64,000 bases of DNA from Oceanobacter antarcticus (lineage in GTDB: Bacteria; Pseudomonadota; Gammaproteobacteria; Pseudomonadales; Oceanobacteraceae): assembly GCF_044962685.1 (NCBI RefSeq), contig NZ_JBBKTX010000006.1, forward strand, positions 124,001 through 188,000, in the 5' to 3' direction. The notes beneath the pieces are model-generated. The model was not told the origin of the DNA and ran no database searches. It saw only the letters and a program-made list of their open reading frames with translations. Below are positions 25,304-34,897 of this stretch, piece after piece (positions within the stretch are counted from its first letter, which is position 1; the number at the start of each line of letters is the position of its first letter). A program made the translations under genes and the position numbers.

Positions 25304-26130
25304 AAAAGACTCTCCAGCCTGGACTGCAACGCCTTCATGGCATCCAGTGCTTCATGGTTCGGGGAATATTCTACATTATCCAGACGGGCAATCGGCACGA
25401 TGCCCATCAGGCTGTTACTCAGGACCAACGCATCAGCCTGTTTGATATCGTCCAGCGACAAGCGGGCTTCTGTTACGACCAGCTGTTGGCGCAGCCATTG
25501 ACGAATCACGCCATTGACGCCCGCAGCATCCAGCATCGGCGTCAGCCACTGCCCCGCCTTGCAGACCAACAGGTTGGAGTAACAGCCTTCGATAACATCC
25601 CCCTGTTCGTCCAACATCAGGCTTTCATCCCAACCCGGTTGAAACTCGGCCCTTGCCAGTATCTGTTCAAGCCGGTTCAGGTGTTTTAATCCGGCGAGCC
25701 GTGGCTGTCTGCCCAGGCGAACCTCGTTTACGCCAACGGTTAGACCGGAACATCCCATTGGCAACGCTGACCAGCGCCAGCGGGGCGCATCAAACAAGTG
25801 TAGCTGAATGCTGATCTGAACCGGATCAGGAGATTGATAGCCTCGCGGCCCGGCCCCACGGGTAACGAGCAATTTGGCAGCGGAATACTGATCCAGTGAC
25901 GCAGAGAGAGGCACGTCATCAAGCGCCAGCAAGACATCGGCCATGGTTGTCGGCGGGAAACACAGGGCGCTGATACCGCTCTGCAGCCGAGCCTGATGCA
26001 ACGACCATAACGGTACACGTCCGCCAGACAGGCGCATGGTTTCAAACAGGCCATCGCCATACTGCAGGCCACGGTCAGTGGCAGGTAAATAGTCCTGCCA
26101 CTGACCGGCCACTCGACAAAGTACGGTCAC
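25300..26130 (-). CDS. pabC: Aminodeoxychorismate lyase
   Basis: A PLP enzyme that splits 4-amino-4-deoxychorismate into p-aminobenzoate and pyruvate for folate synthesis. The 276-residue class IV aminotransferase-fold protein shows RGLQYGDGLFETMR, the PLP lysine in LAGLKHLNRLEQILAR, and DEQGDVIEGCYSNLLV. It uses a GTG start 5 bp after the fabF stop. The pabB partner is encoded at 57.3 kb. Confidence 0.95.
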   Translation of the reverse strand: MTVLCRVAGQWQDYLPATDRGLQYGDGLFETMRLSGGRVPLWSLHQARLQSGISALCFPPTTMADVLLALDDVPLSASLDQYSAAKLLVTRGAGPRGYQSPDPVQISIQLHLFDAPRWRWSALPMGCSGLTVGVNEVRLGRQPRLAGLKHLNRLEQILARAEFQPGWDESLMLDEQGDVIEGCYSNLLVCKAGQWLTPMLDAAGVNGVIRQWLRQQLVVTEARLSLDDIKQADALVLSNSLMGIVPIARLDNVEYSPNHEALDAMKALQSRLESLF

Positions 26131-26135
26131 CCGTC

Positions 26136-27380
<1,245 letters not shown>

Positions 27381-27406
27381 TGTATTGGTTTCCCCGTCTC
27401 AGACAC

Positions 27407-27436
27407 AAAAAAAGCCGCGTCCGAAGAGGCGGCTTT
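27407..27436 (-). terminator. Intrinsic terminator or attenuator between acpP and fabF
   Basis: On the minus strand AAAGCCGC and GCGGCTTT form a stem with a 10-nt loop, followed by a run of T. It sits 15 bp after the acpP stop. Partial termination here would give the excess of ACP mRNA usual in bacteria. Confidence 0.8.
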
Positions 27437-27451
27437 CAGACGTCGCGATTA

Positions 27452-27685
27452 TTACAGATTCGCAACGATGTAGTCGATTGCTTCCTGAACGGTAGTCAGC
27501 TTCTCGGCATCTTCGTCTGGAATTTCTGTTTCGAATTCTTCTTCCAGAGCCATTACCAGCTCAACAGTGTCCAGAGAGTCTGCACCCAGATCATCTACGA
27601 AAGAAGAAGCCGCTTTCACTTCGTCTTCTTTAACGCCCAGTTGTTCGCAGACGATTTTTTTTACGCGTTCTTCGATATTGCTCAT
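27452..27685 (-). CDS. acpP: Acyl carrier protein
   Basis: A 77-residue acidic protein that carries acyl chains on phosphopantetheine attached to the Ser in LGADSLDTVELVMALEEEF. It begins MSNIEERVKKIVCEQLGVKE, nearly the universal gammaproteobacterial sequence. It lies between fabG and fabF. Confidence 0.99.
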   Translation of the reverse strand: MSNIEERVKKIVCEQLGVKEDEVKAASSFVDDLGADSLDTVELVMALEEEFETEIPDEDAEKLTTVQEAIDYIVANL

Positions 27686-27727
27686 GGTTTTTCCTACCGT
27701 TTCAGTGTTTCGAAGGTCAGTGCGACC

Positions 27728-28468
27728 TTAACCCATATTCATACCGCCATTCACATGAATGGTCTGGCCTGTAATGTATTTCGCTTCGTCACTGGCCAAA
27801 AAGGCAACAGCACTGGCAATCTCGTCTGGCCGCCCCAAGCGCTTGCTCGGAATGGACGACAGGATGGCTTCTTTTTGGGCTTCAGGCAAGACGTCCGTCA
27901 TGTCTGTTTTGATAAAGCCCGGTGCAACACAGTTAACCGTAATGTTGCGGCTGGCCACTTCCTGTGCCAGTGAACGGGTAAAGCCTTCCAGACCGGCCTT
28001 GGCCGCTGCGTAGTTAGCCTGACCCGCATTACCGGTAGTACCGATAATGGAGCTTACATTGATAATCGCACCGGCTTTCACCTTGATCATCGGTTTGACC
28101 AGCGCCTTGCAAACACGGAACACGCCGGTCAGGTTGGTGTTGATCACTGCATTCCATTCGTCATCGCTCATGCGCAAGAACAGGTTATCGCGGGTAATAC
28201 CAGCGTTATTAACCAATACTGCCGGTGTACCATGCTCTGCCACCAGTGCCTTCAAGGCGGTACTGGTTTGCTCGGCATCAGAGATATTCAGCACAATCGC
28301 GTCATTATCCTCATCAATAGCCTGCAGCGCCTCACGAATCGCAACCGCACCCGATTCACTGGTCGCCGTACCAATTACCTTGTATCCCTTGCCTGCCAGG
28401 CTTTCTGCCACCGCGCGCCCAATACCTCGGGAAGCGCCAGTGACCAGTGCCAGTGCTTTATCTGTCAT
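27728..28468 (-). CDS. fabG: 3-oxoacyl-ACP reductase
   Basis: An NADPH-dependent SDR enzyme reducing beta-ketoacyl-ACP. It has the cofactor motif TGASRGIGRAVAESL, NNAG at the centre, catalytic Ser in NVSSIIG, and the YxxxK motif in YAAAKAG. The 246 residues end in the usual GQTIHVNGGMNMG. It overlaps fabD by 4 bp. Confidence 0.98.
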   Translation of the reverse strand: MTDKALALVTGASRGIGRAVAESLAGKGYKVIGTATSESGAVAIREALQAIDEDNDAIVLNISDAEQTSTALKALVAEHGTPAVLVNNAGITRDNLFLRMSDDEWNAVINTNLTGVFRVCKALVKPMIKVKAGAIINVSSIIGTTGNAGQANYAAAKAGLEGFTRSLAQEVASRNITVNCVAPGFIKTDMTDVLPEAQKEAILSSIPSKRLGRPDEIASAVAFLASDEAKYITGQTIHVNGGMNMG

Positions 28469-29409
28469 GCTTGTTGTCCTTGAATCATGGCCATAGCCGC
28501 CTGAGCGCTGGCAAGATCGCCGGTACCATAGGTAGCCAAGGTTTTGTCAATACGTTTATTCAGACCCGCCAATACCTTGCCTGGGCCAAATTCGATGGCC
28601 ACATCGGCCTTACTGCGAACGGCCGCAACCGCCCCGGTCCAGTTAACCGGACTGTACAGCTGGCCCAGCAGTTTTTCCTGGACTTCAGCCAAGGGGGCTG
28701 GCGCGTTATCCACATTGTGGTATACCGGAAACTCAGCAGCCCGCCACTGCACAGCAGCCAGGGCATCCTTGAATTCTTCCGCTGCAGCACGCATCAGACT
28801 GGAATGAAACGGCCCGCTCACTGCCAGCGGTAAAGCACGCTTGGCACCTGCAGCCTTGGCCAGTTCGATGGCTTTTTCAATACCCGTCATCGCACCGGCG
28901 ATAACAATTTGACCTGGCGCATTAAAGTTGGCCGGTTCAACAACACCTGCAGCACTGGCATCGTCACAGACCTGGCGTATCGTCGCTTCGTCAAGTCCGA
29001 GAATCGCAGCCATGCCGCCCTGACCAGCAGGCACCGCCTGCTCCATCAGTTGCCCACGCTGGCGCACCAGGCGTACAGCATCAACAAAATCAATGCTATC
29101 CGCAGCCACCAGAGCCGAATACTCACCCAGTGAATGACCCGCTGCGGCAACAATCTGCAACGCCGGACAATGGGCCTGGATCAGACGTAATATTGCAACA
29201 CTTGAGGTGAGTAAAACAGGCTGGGCGTTGTAGGTAAGATTCAGTGTTTCTGCCGGGCCATTCTGGATCAAAGCCCAAAGATCCATACCAACGGCTTCTG
29301 ACGCTTGCGCAAAAGTTTCGCCAATCAGACTGTACTCTGCGGCCAGATCGGCCAGCATGCCCACTTGCTGAGCACCCTGACCAGGGAAAATTGCGATTAC
29401 TTCTGTCAT
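28465..29409 (-). CDS. fabD: Malonyl-CoA:ACP transacylase
   Basis: Transfers malonyl groups from CoA to ACP. The 314-residue protein starts with FPGQGAQQVGMLADL and has the catalytic GHSLGEYSALVAA serine, Arg in VRLVRQRGQLM, and His in VSGPFHSSLM. A separate promoter candidate lies 137-165 bp upstream. Confidence 0.98.
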   Translation of the reverse strand: MTEVIAIFPGQGAQQVGMLADLAAEYSLIGETFAQASEAVGMDLWALIQNGPAETLNLTYNAQPVLLTSSVAILRLIQAHCPALQIVAAAGHSLGEYSALVAADSIDFVDAVRLVRQRGQLMEQAVPAGQGGMAAILGLDEATIRQVCDDASAAGVVEPANFNAPGQIVIAGAMTGIEKAIELAKAAGAKRALPLAVSGPFHSSLMRAAAEEFKDALAAVQWRAAEFPVYHNVDNAPAPLAEVQEKLLGQLYSPVNWTGAVAAVRSKADVAIEFGPGKVLAGLNKRIDKTLATYGTGDLASAQAAMAMIQGQQA

Positions 29410-29545
29410 CTATTCAATCACCAAGTCGGTTGGCTGTTGTTGCGGTAACGAATGTCTGTTTATACCAGTTGGAAACTGCATTCGGACTTGAACCAGAGCA
29501 CAGGATAAAAACTCGACACAGTGCCCGCAACCCGAAAGCGGCGCC

Positions 29546-29574
29546 ATAGTAGGATTGTCACTCGCTCCAGTAAA
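29546..29574 (-). promoter_or_regulatory. Candidate fabD promoter
   Basis: On the minus strand TTTACT (29574-29569), 17 nt, TACTAT (29551-29546). It lies in the 197-bp gap between plsX and fabD and would allow fabD-fabG-acpP transcription independent of the yceD promoter. Confidence 0.45.
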
Positions 29575-29606
29575 CACCCAATCGGCACAATTTTAATGAA
29601 TTTGTT

Positions 29607-30617
29607 TCAGGCAATCGCCTTTTGCATGGGTAAAATCTGCCGAATCAGTGCTTCTCGGTCATGATTTCTTGCCTGTTCAACCAAATATCCCATGGCGAAC
29701 TCATAAGTCGATACATCCGATTTGCCATGAGTTTTCACCACCACACCGTCAATACCCAGCAACATGGCTCCGCCATGACGGGCCGGAGCAATCCGTTTGT
29801 GAATACGCTTGAATGCCTGCCGCAACAAAGGCGACACCAAGCGTAAAACCCAATGCTGCTTCAATTCTTCTGTCACCATCTGGGTTAACCATTCTGTCAG
29901 GCCTTCACTGGTTTTCAACGCGATATTGCCAGTGAATCCATCACAGACCATCACATCCAAATCACCACGGTAGAGGTCATCCCCTTCATAAAAACCGGCG
30001 TAATTATCGGGCAACAAACAGCTGAGTATGGCGTCAGCAGCACGAATTTCTTCAGTCCCTTTACCCGATTCATGACCCACATTGAGCAGCCCGACTCCAG
30101 GCTTGGTGATAGTCATTGAGTGACACCAGGCAACACCCAGTACAGCAAACTGCACCAGTTGCGCCGACGTTGCACCAAGAGAAGCCCCAAGATCCAGCAA
30201 TAGTAGCGGTTTGCCACGGGTGGGTATCTGAGTGGCCAGCGCGGGACGGTCGATTCCAGGCAGGACACCGAGTAACCGACGAGAAAGAATCATCAATGCG
30301 CCAGTACTTCCGACCGACAGAACACCCTGCGCTTCACCGTCACGATAGGCGCACAAGGCCATCACCATGGATGAAGACTGGCGTTTCTTGAGTACTACAG
30401 AGGGTTTTTCATCGGCAGCGATACTGGTACCGCAGCCTACAATTCTGACACGATCAGAAAAATCTGCTGTATTGCGGCTTGCTTCTTCAACCCAGCCTTG
30501 CTCAACGAAGAGTAATACTGCAACCTGTCGATGCTTGCCAAGCAGATTTTTGCAGCCACAGAACGCAGCGCGGGGACCTAAGTCCCCGCCCATGGCATCT
30601 ACCGCAATGGTCAACAT
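29607..30617 (-). CDS. plsX: Phosphate acyltransferase PlsX
   Basis: PlsX makes acyl-phosphate from acyl-ACP for phospholipid synthesis. The start chosen, ATG at 30617 one base after the rpmF stop, gives MLTIAVDAMGGDLGPR, the family N-terminus; a longer frame into rpmF is rejected. Conserved segments are VGSTGALM, LLDLGAS and VCDGFTGNIALKTSEG. The 336 residues fit the family. Confidence 0.97.
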   Translation of the reverse strand: MLTIAVDAMGGDLGPRAAFCGCKNLLGKHRQVAVLLFVEQGWVEEASRNTADFSDRVRIVGCGTSIAADEKPSVVLKKRQSSSMVMALCAYRDGEAQGVLSVGSTGALMILSRRLLGVLPGIDRPALATQIPTRGKPLLLLDLGASLGATSAQLVQFAVLGVAWCHSMTITKPGVGLLNVGHESGKGTEEIRAADAILSCLLPDNYAGFYEGDDLYRGDLDVMVCDGFTGNIALKTSEGLTEWLTQMVTEELKQHWVLRLVSPLLRQAFKRIHKRIAPARHGGAMLLGIDGVVVKTHGKSDVSTYEFAMGYLVEQARNHDREALIRQILPMQKAIA

Positions 30618-30618
30618 C

Positions 30619-30804
30619 TTAGCTGTTGCCAGTCTCCACGACTTTTTTGCCACGGTAGAAACCGTCTGCAGTCACATGGTGACGACGGTGAATTTCACCG
30701 GTAGTTGGATCAGTGGACAGTGCTACTGAAGCAGTATCCAGGGCATCGTGTGAACGACGCATTCCACGCTTGGATCGAGTTACTTTGTTTTGCTGAACAG
30801 CCAT
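30619..30804 (-). CDS. rpmF: 50S ribosomal protein L32
   Basis: A 61-residue basic protein beginning MAVQQNKVTRSKRGMRRSHD, typical L32. No zinc cysteines are present, which is the usual gammaproteobacterial form. It lies in the conserved yceD-rpmF-plsX order. Confidence 0.98.
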   Translation of the reverse strand: MAVQQNKVTRSKRGMRRSHDALDTASVALSTDPTTGEIHRRHHVTADGFYRGKKVVETGNS

Positions 30805-30818
30805 GATTGGCTCCTACA

Positions 30819-31334
30819 CTATTTCTGTTTGAGCTGTGCCAAAACGTCAAACGGGTTGGGCCGCTTTTCGTTACTGATTATGTCTTCAGGCTCGGGCTGC
30901 TGAATCTGGCATTCAGACTCAGGATGGGTCGGGAACGCAGGCAGCGCTAACAGCACTTCGTCCTCCAACACCGACCATAAGTCGATCACACCATTTTCGT
31001 CCATCTCCACTGGCTCCAGACGTTTCGGCAAATTTCTGGCCTGCTCGTCATTAAAAACCAAACCCAGTGAAAACTGGCTACCAACCGCTATCTCCACACT
31101 TCCCAAGCAGCGCTGGCAAGTCATGACGACACGAGTAGAACAACTACCCACAATCATACGAAAACGTTCAGCATCCTTTTCGAAAGAAACAATGCAGTCG
31201 ACCGGTGCCAGGCACTGGTCTACCGCTTCGTTCAGACGAGGAAGATCGGAACTGTTGATTGCCGCCCTAAGTTGCTGATTATGCTCAACAAGTTTGGTCG
31301 CATCAACCCGGTGGGGTATTTGTGCCTCTGCCAT
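30819..31334 (-). CDS. yceD: YceD/DUF177 family protein (23S rRNA accumulation protein)
   Basis: A 171-residue protein with the family core CQRCLGSVEIAVGSQFSLGLVF and acidic VIDLWSVLEDEVLLALPAFPTHP. YceD proteins are linked to 23S rRNA maturation. The ATG at 31334 gives MAEAQIPHRVDATKL, the expected N-terminus. A TTG frame 39 bp earlier overlaps the -35 of the promoter and is unlikely. The predicted transcript start falls only a few bases before this ATG, so the mRNA may be nearly leaderless. Confidence 0.93.
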   Translation of the reverse strand: MAEAQIPHRVDATKLVEHNQQLRAAINSSDLPRLNEAVDQCLAPVDCIVSFEKDAERFRMIVGSCSTRVVMTCQRCLGSVEIAVGSQFSLGLVFNDEQARNLPKRLEPVEMDENGVIDLWSVLEDEVLLALPAFPTHPESECQIQQPEPEDIISNEKRPNPFDVLAQLKQK

Positions 31335-31339
31335 AGTGC

Positions 31340-31373
31340 GCGAGATAATAGGTATCTCGCCTCCCGTTGTCAA
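31340..31373 (-). promoter_or_regulatory. Consensus promoter of the yceD-rpmF-plsX-fab operon with overlapping operator
   Basis: On the minus strand TTGACA (31373-31368), exactly 17 nt, TATTAT (31350-31345). Overlapping the -10 is an inverted repeat GCGAGATA/TATCTCGC with a 5-nt loop (31340-31360), a likely repressor site. Transcription would begin around 31338, close to the yceD ATG at 31334. Confidence 0.75.
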
Positions 31374-31398
31374 AATTATTTAACCGCCAACGCCAGGA

Positions 31399-32352
31399 TC
31401 AGCGCAGCGTGATGCCCTGATCCAGAAAAACACTGGATATACCGTGACCCATACTGGCACCCAAGCGCCCGACCAATTCTTCAAACCGGTTTGGGCGTAA
31501 GGTGAAATTCACCAGTGTTTCGGTATCCAGCTTGTCCCGCGCCAGCTTGCTGGTAGAAGACAGGCCGTCAATCAGCCCCATATCCAGCGCCTGTTCACCG
31601 GACCAGATCAGGCCACTGAACATATCCGGTGTTTCTTTCAGCCGATCACCCCGGCCATTCCGAACCTGTTCAATAAACTGCTTATGGGTAACCGCCAGAA
31701 CACTTTCCCAGAACTCACGCTCATCTTCACGCTCGGGCAGGAACGGATCAAGAAATCCCTTGTGCTCTCCTGACGTATAGCTTCTGCGCTCAACACCGAA
31801 TTTATCCATGACTCCGACAAAACCGAAACCAGACCCAACCACTCCGATCGATCCGACCAGACTGGCCTTGTCGGCATAAATTTCATCAGCCGCTGCTGCA
31901 ATGTAATAAGCACCGGAAGCCCCGAGATCAACAATCACGGCATACACCGGAAAATCAGCGCGGGTCGCTTTGAGTCGTTTGATTTCATCGTAGACATAAC
32001 CTGCCTGCACCGGACTGCCACCCGGCGAGTTGATCCGCAAGATCAGCCCAAGCGCATCAGGGTCATCAAACGCATTACGGATAGCGGTAATCAAGGCATC
32101 GGCATTCGCTTCCTTGTCGGCAGCAATGGCACCCGTCACCTCAACGACGGCAGCAAACTGGCCACCGTCCGCAGACCCCGCCGCATCTTCTAGCGGCATG
32201 CGGAACATCCACAACAACAGAAACAGGTAACTGAAAGTCAGCACCCGGAAAAATATGCCCCAACGGCGCGAGCGACGCTGCTCTTTCTGCAAATCCATCA
32301 CCAGCTTTTCAATCAACTTCCATTCTTTACTGCTGTCTTCGGGACGATTCAT
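31399..32352 (-). CDS. Membrane-anchored S49 signal peptide peptidase (SppA-like)
   Basis: A 317-residue protein with one membrane anchor (about 33-50) and an S49 domain. The nucleophile Ser is in DLGASGAYYIAAAADEIYA and the general-base Lys in SGEHKGFLDPF. RINSPGGSPVQAG is the oxyanion-side motif. Such short SppA proteins degrade cleaved signal peptides or membrane peptides as oligomers facing the periplasm. It is placed between the HAD phosphatase and the yceD promoter in the same direction. Confidence 0.92.
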   Translation of the reverse strand: MNRPEDSSKEWKLIEKLVMDLQKEQRRSRRWGIFFRVLTFSYLFLLLWMFRMPLEDAAGSADGGQFAAVVEVTGAIAADKEANADALITAIRNAFDDPDALGLILRINSPGGSPVQAGYVYDEIKRLKATRADFPVYAVIVDLGASGAYYIAAAADEIYADKASLVGSIGVVGSGFGFVGVMDKFGVERRSYTSGEHKGFLDPFLPEREDEREFWESVLAVTHKQFIEQVRNGRGDRLKETPDMFSGLIWSGEQALDMGLIDGLSSTSKLARDKLDTETLVNFTLRPNRFEELVGRLGASMGHGISSVFLDQGITLR

Positions 32353-32525
32353 GCCTTTGGTTCCAGTTTATCCAGTAATAACTTACAGGGTGCATCTAAA
32401 ATGTAACAAGCAACAAAAGGACAAGGCAAAAATCGACGAAAAAACGCAATTCATGAATAATGAATGAGCATGTTTAGTCGATTTTTAACGCCGTCATATC
32501 GAGCCTAGTCATTTATAGATGTGCC

Positions 32526-33179
32526 CTACAGGGCCTGCGCTATCCAGACATCGAGCTCAGCAATGCTATGACACATCGCCAGTGGCCGACAACCCAGCAA
32601 GGCCAGCTCATCATGGGCACCGTGACTCATTGCCACGCCCGCCACGCCCGCCGCATTGGCCATATCCAGATCATACGTGGTGTCACCTACCATCAACGCC
32701 CGCGACGCTGGAATTCTTAATTGCGCCAGCAGCTCTTGCAGCATCAACGGATCCGGCTTGGAACGGGATTCATCAGCACAGCGTGTCGCGGCAAACCGGT
32801 GCCTCAGGGTGAGATCATCGAGAATCCGATCCAGTCCCCGACGACTCTTGCCCGTCGCAACAGCAAGTAGCACCCCCCGCTCCTGCAACCGTGCCAGCAT
32901 CGTTTCTGCCCCGGCAAACAACCCCATCGGTATCGGGCTGTCGGAAACAAAATGGCGGGCGTAACATTCTTTCATCGCCGCCATTTGTTCTTCATCGATC
33001 GCTGGCCAGAGCGTTTCCACCGCCTCAGGCAAGCCAAGGCCGATAATATTTTGTACCTGGGCATCCGTTACCAGCGGCAAGCCAACAATCCTGCCTGCCC
33101 GCTGCATACTGTCGACAATCCGACCGGTAGAATCCGCCAGGGTGCCGTCCCAGTCAAAAATAATAAGGTCAAAACCCAT
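32526..33179 (-). CDS. HAD-superfamily hydrolase, phosphoglycolate-phosphatase-like
   Basis: The 217-residue HAD protein has motif I DWDGTLADS, motif II TGKSRRGL, motif III lysine in SKPDPLML and motif IV GDTTYDLDMA. All catalytic residues are present. It overlaps rluC by 11 bp, an arrangement common in gammaproteobacteria, where the neighbour is annotated only as a HAD phosphatase. The substrate is not predictable. Confidence 0.9.
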   Translation of the reverse strand: MGFDLIIFDWDGTLADSTGRIVDSMQRAGRIVGLPLVTDAQVQNIIGLGLPEAVETLWPAIDEEQMAAMKECYARHFVSDSPIPMGLFAGAETMLARLQERGVLLAVATGKSRRGLDRILDDLTLRHRFAATRCADESRSKPDPLMLQELLAQLRIPASRALMVGDTTYDLDMANAAGVAGVAMSHGAHDELALLGCRPLAMCHSIAELDVWIAQAL

Positions 33180-34137
33180 AGTTGCAGCCTTCCTTTATAA
33201 GTAGCCGCTCAAAGTCTGCATTCGGAGGGGCCGCCAGAGACAAGGACTCCCCGCTCAACGGGTGGCGAAACTCCAGCCGCAAGGCGTGCAAAAACAGCCG
33301 ACGTATACCATGCTGCTGGTCTATTGCCACCTGCGCCCTGTCACGATATTTCTCGTCGCCGGCAATGGCGTAGCCTTGAAACTGGCAATGCACCCGAATC
33401 TGGTGGGTTCGACCGGTCACTGGCTCCGCTTCCAACAATGAATAGTGCGGGCCACTCGACAATAGCCGATAACGGGTATGACAGGCTTTGCCCTCGGCAT
33501 CGACCAGCATAATGCGCTCCCCCGACTGTCGTTCGGACTTCTTCAGTGGTGCCTTGACCTCCGTCACCGCCTGCGGCCAATGGCCGTGCACCAAAGCAAG
33601 ATATCGTTTGCGTATGCCAACTTTATTAACCAGCATTTTTTGCAACGCCACCAGCGCTGAGCGTTTGCGTGCGACCAGAATAATGCCAGAGGTGTCTCGG
33701 TCGAGCCGGTGCACCAGTTCAAGAAAGCTGTGCTCAGGATACAATTGTCGCAGTGCTTCGATTAAACCCAAATTAACACCACTGCCACCATGAACAGCCA
33801 GCCCGTGAGGTTTGTTAATGGCAATCAAGGCATCGTCTTCATAAACAATCGCCCTTTTCAGACCAGCCAGCAATTCTGCCGAAGCGTGTCCTACCGCCTG
33901 CTCCTGTGGCAATCGCACTGGCGGGATACGCACCACGTCACCGGTAGAAACACGCGAGTCGGCCTTTACTCGCCCCTTGTTTATCCGCACTTCGCCTTTG
34001 CGAATAATGCGATACACCATCGCTTTGGGTACTTTCCCCAATACCGACAACAAAAAGTTATCGACACGCTGGCCGTCGTTATCAGCCGTCACTTCCAGTA
34101 ACGACACCTTGGTGGTATCTATTTCAAACTTTGCCAT
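33169..34137 (-). CDS. rluC: 23S rRNA pseudouridine synthase RluC
   Basis: RluC isomerises U955, U2504 and U2580 of 23S rRNA in E. coli. The 322-residue protein has an N-terminal S4 domain (VYRIIRKGEVRINKGRVK) and a catalytic domain with the Asp in ELVHRLDRDTSGIILVAR. The ATG at 34137 (MAKFEIDTTKVSLLEV) is preferred to an earlier in-frame start with a non-family extension. It is divergent from rne, as in E. coli. Confidence 0.95.
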   Translation of the reverse strand: MAKFEIDTTKVSLLEVTADNDGQRVDNFLLSVLGKVPKAMVYRIIRKGEVRINKGRVKADSRVSTGDVVRIPPVRLPQEQAVGHASAELLAGLKRAIVYEDDALIAINKPHGLAVHGGSGVNLGLIEALRQLYPEHSFLELVHRLDRDTSGIILVARKRSALVALQKMLVNKVGIRKRYLALVHGHWPQAVTEVKAPLKKSERQSGERIMLVDAEGKACHTRYRLLSSGPHYSLLEAEPVTGRTHQIRVHCQFQGYAIAGDEKYRDRAQVAIDQQHGIRRLFLHALRLEFRHPLSGESLSLAAPPNADFERLLIKEGCNYGF

Positions 34138-34897
34138 ATATTCAGGATAACCACCGACGCTTTTGCTGCTACAGCCGTCGGATTTGAAGAGAATTGGGAG
34201 CTGCATAGCAGCTGCAGGAAATCTAATACTTTGCTGACGTCAGACTTTGTTGCTATATTTCAGCGGCATTCGGGTCTTACACAAACATTTTGACCGATGC
34301 AAGTATCGCCAACATCAAAAGCGGCGAGTATAGAAGAAGAAGAGTCAGCAACAAAACTCTTCGCAAGATTTAACACGGCAGGCTTGCCAGCATAACAGGT
34401 CGTACAAACGAGAGTCGGACTTGACGGGTCAGTGAGATAGCGGAAGGCAATTTGCTTCAGCCCCGGCCACAAGAGTCCCCGGACACACAAAACGTCCGCC
34501 AAACCTTGCTTTGTATGATCAACCTTGTTGGCGCCGCCCGGTGAGATAAACCACGCAGCGACCTGCTGGCAATCTCGCATTATCAAATTATGGATCGTGT
34601 TGCCGATACCAGACCAGAAACCGGTCTGGGCAACACTCTGAAGCAAGCCACCTCCCGCAGCGCTAATACCTCTGCCGCAGCGTGCCAGGCGTCCAGAGTG
34701 AATAACAGACAGCAACCTGACGTGTCGGAGCCTGAACAAAGGCACCTATGCATACAACCTGACACCGTCCGTGCACTCCTATGTACGGCGCTGGCAGGCT
34801 GAGGCAAAGCACCCATAAACATTTTGGTACTGGCCAATCGGATTAACGGTTGGAATTGCCACCAGAGTACGTTGCCCTACTGAGCAATTTGTACTGC
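34138..34897. other. Long rluC-rne intergenic region, mainly the rne 5' leader
   Basis: A 760-bp region without a convincing gene. A short inverted repeat AGCTGC/GCAGCT lies at 34199-34213. In E. coli the long rne leader folds into hairpins through which RNase E controls its own mRNA; the same is likely here. I did not resolve the hairpins. Confidence 0.6.
34231..34259 (+). promoter_or_regulatory. Probable rne promoter
   Basis: TTGCTG (34231-34236), 17 nt, TATATT (34254-34259), with TGC directly before the -10, an extended -10 element. The predicted start near 34266 gives a leader of about 630 nt before the rne ATG. Confidence 0.6.

Noticed and set aside
34260..34745. 161-codon minus-strand frame in the rluC-rne gap
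   Set aside because: No ribosome site, no family; overlaps the predicted rne leader.
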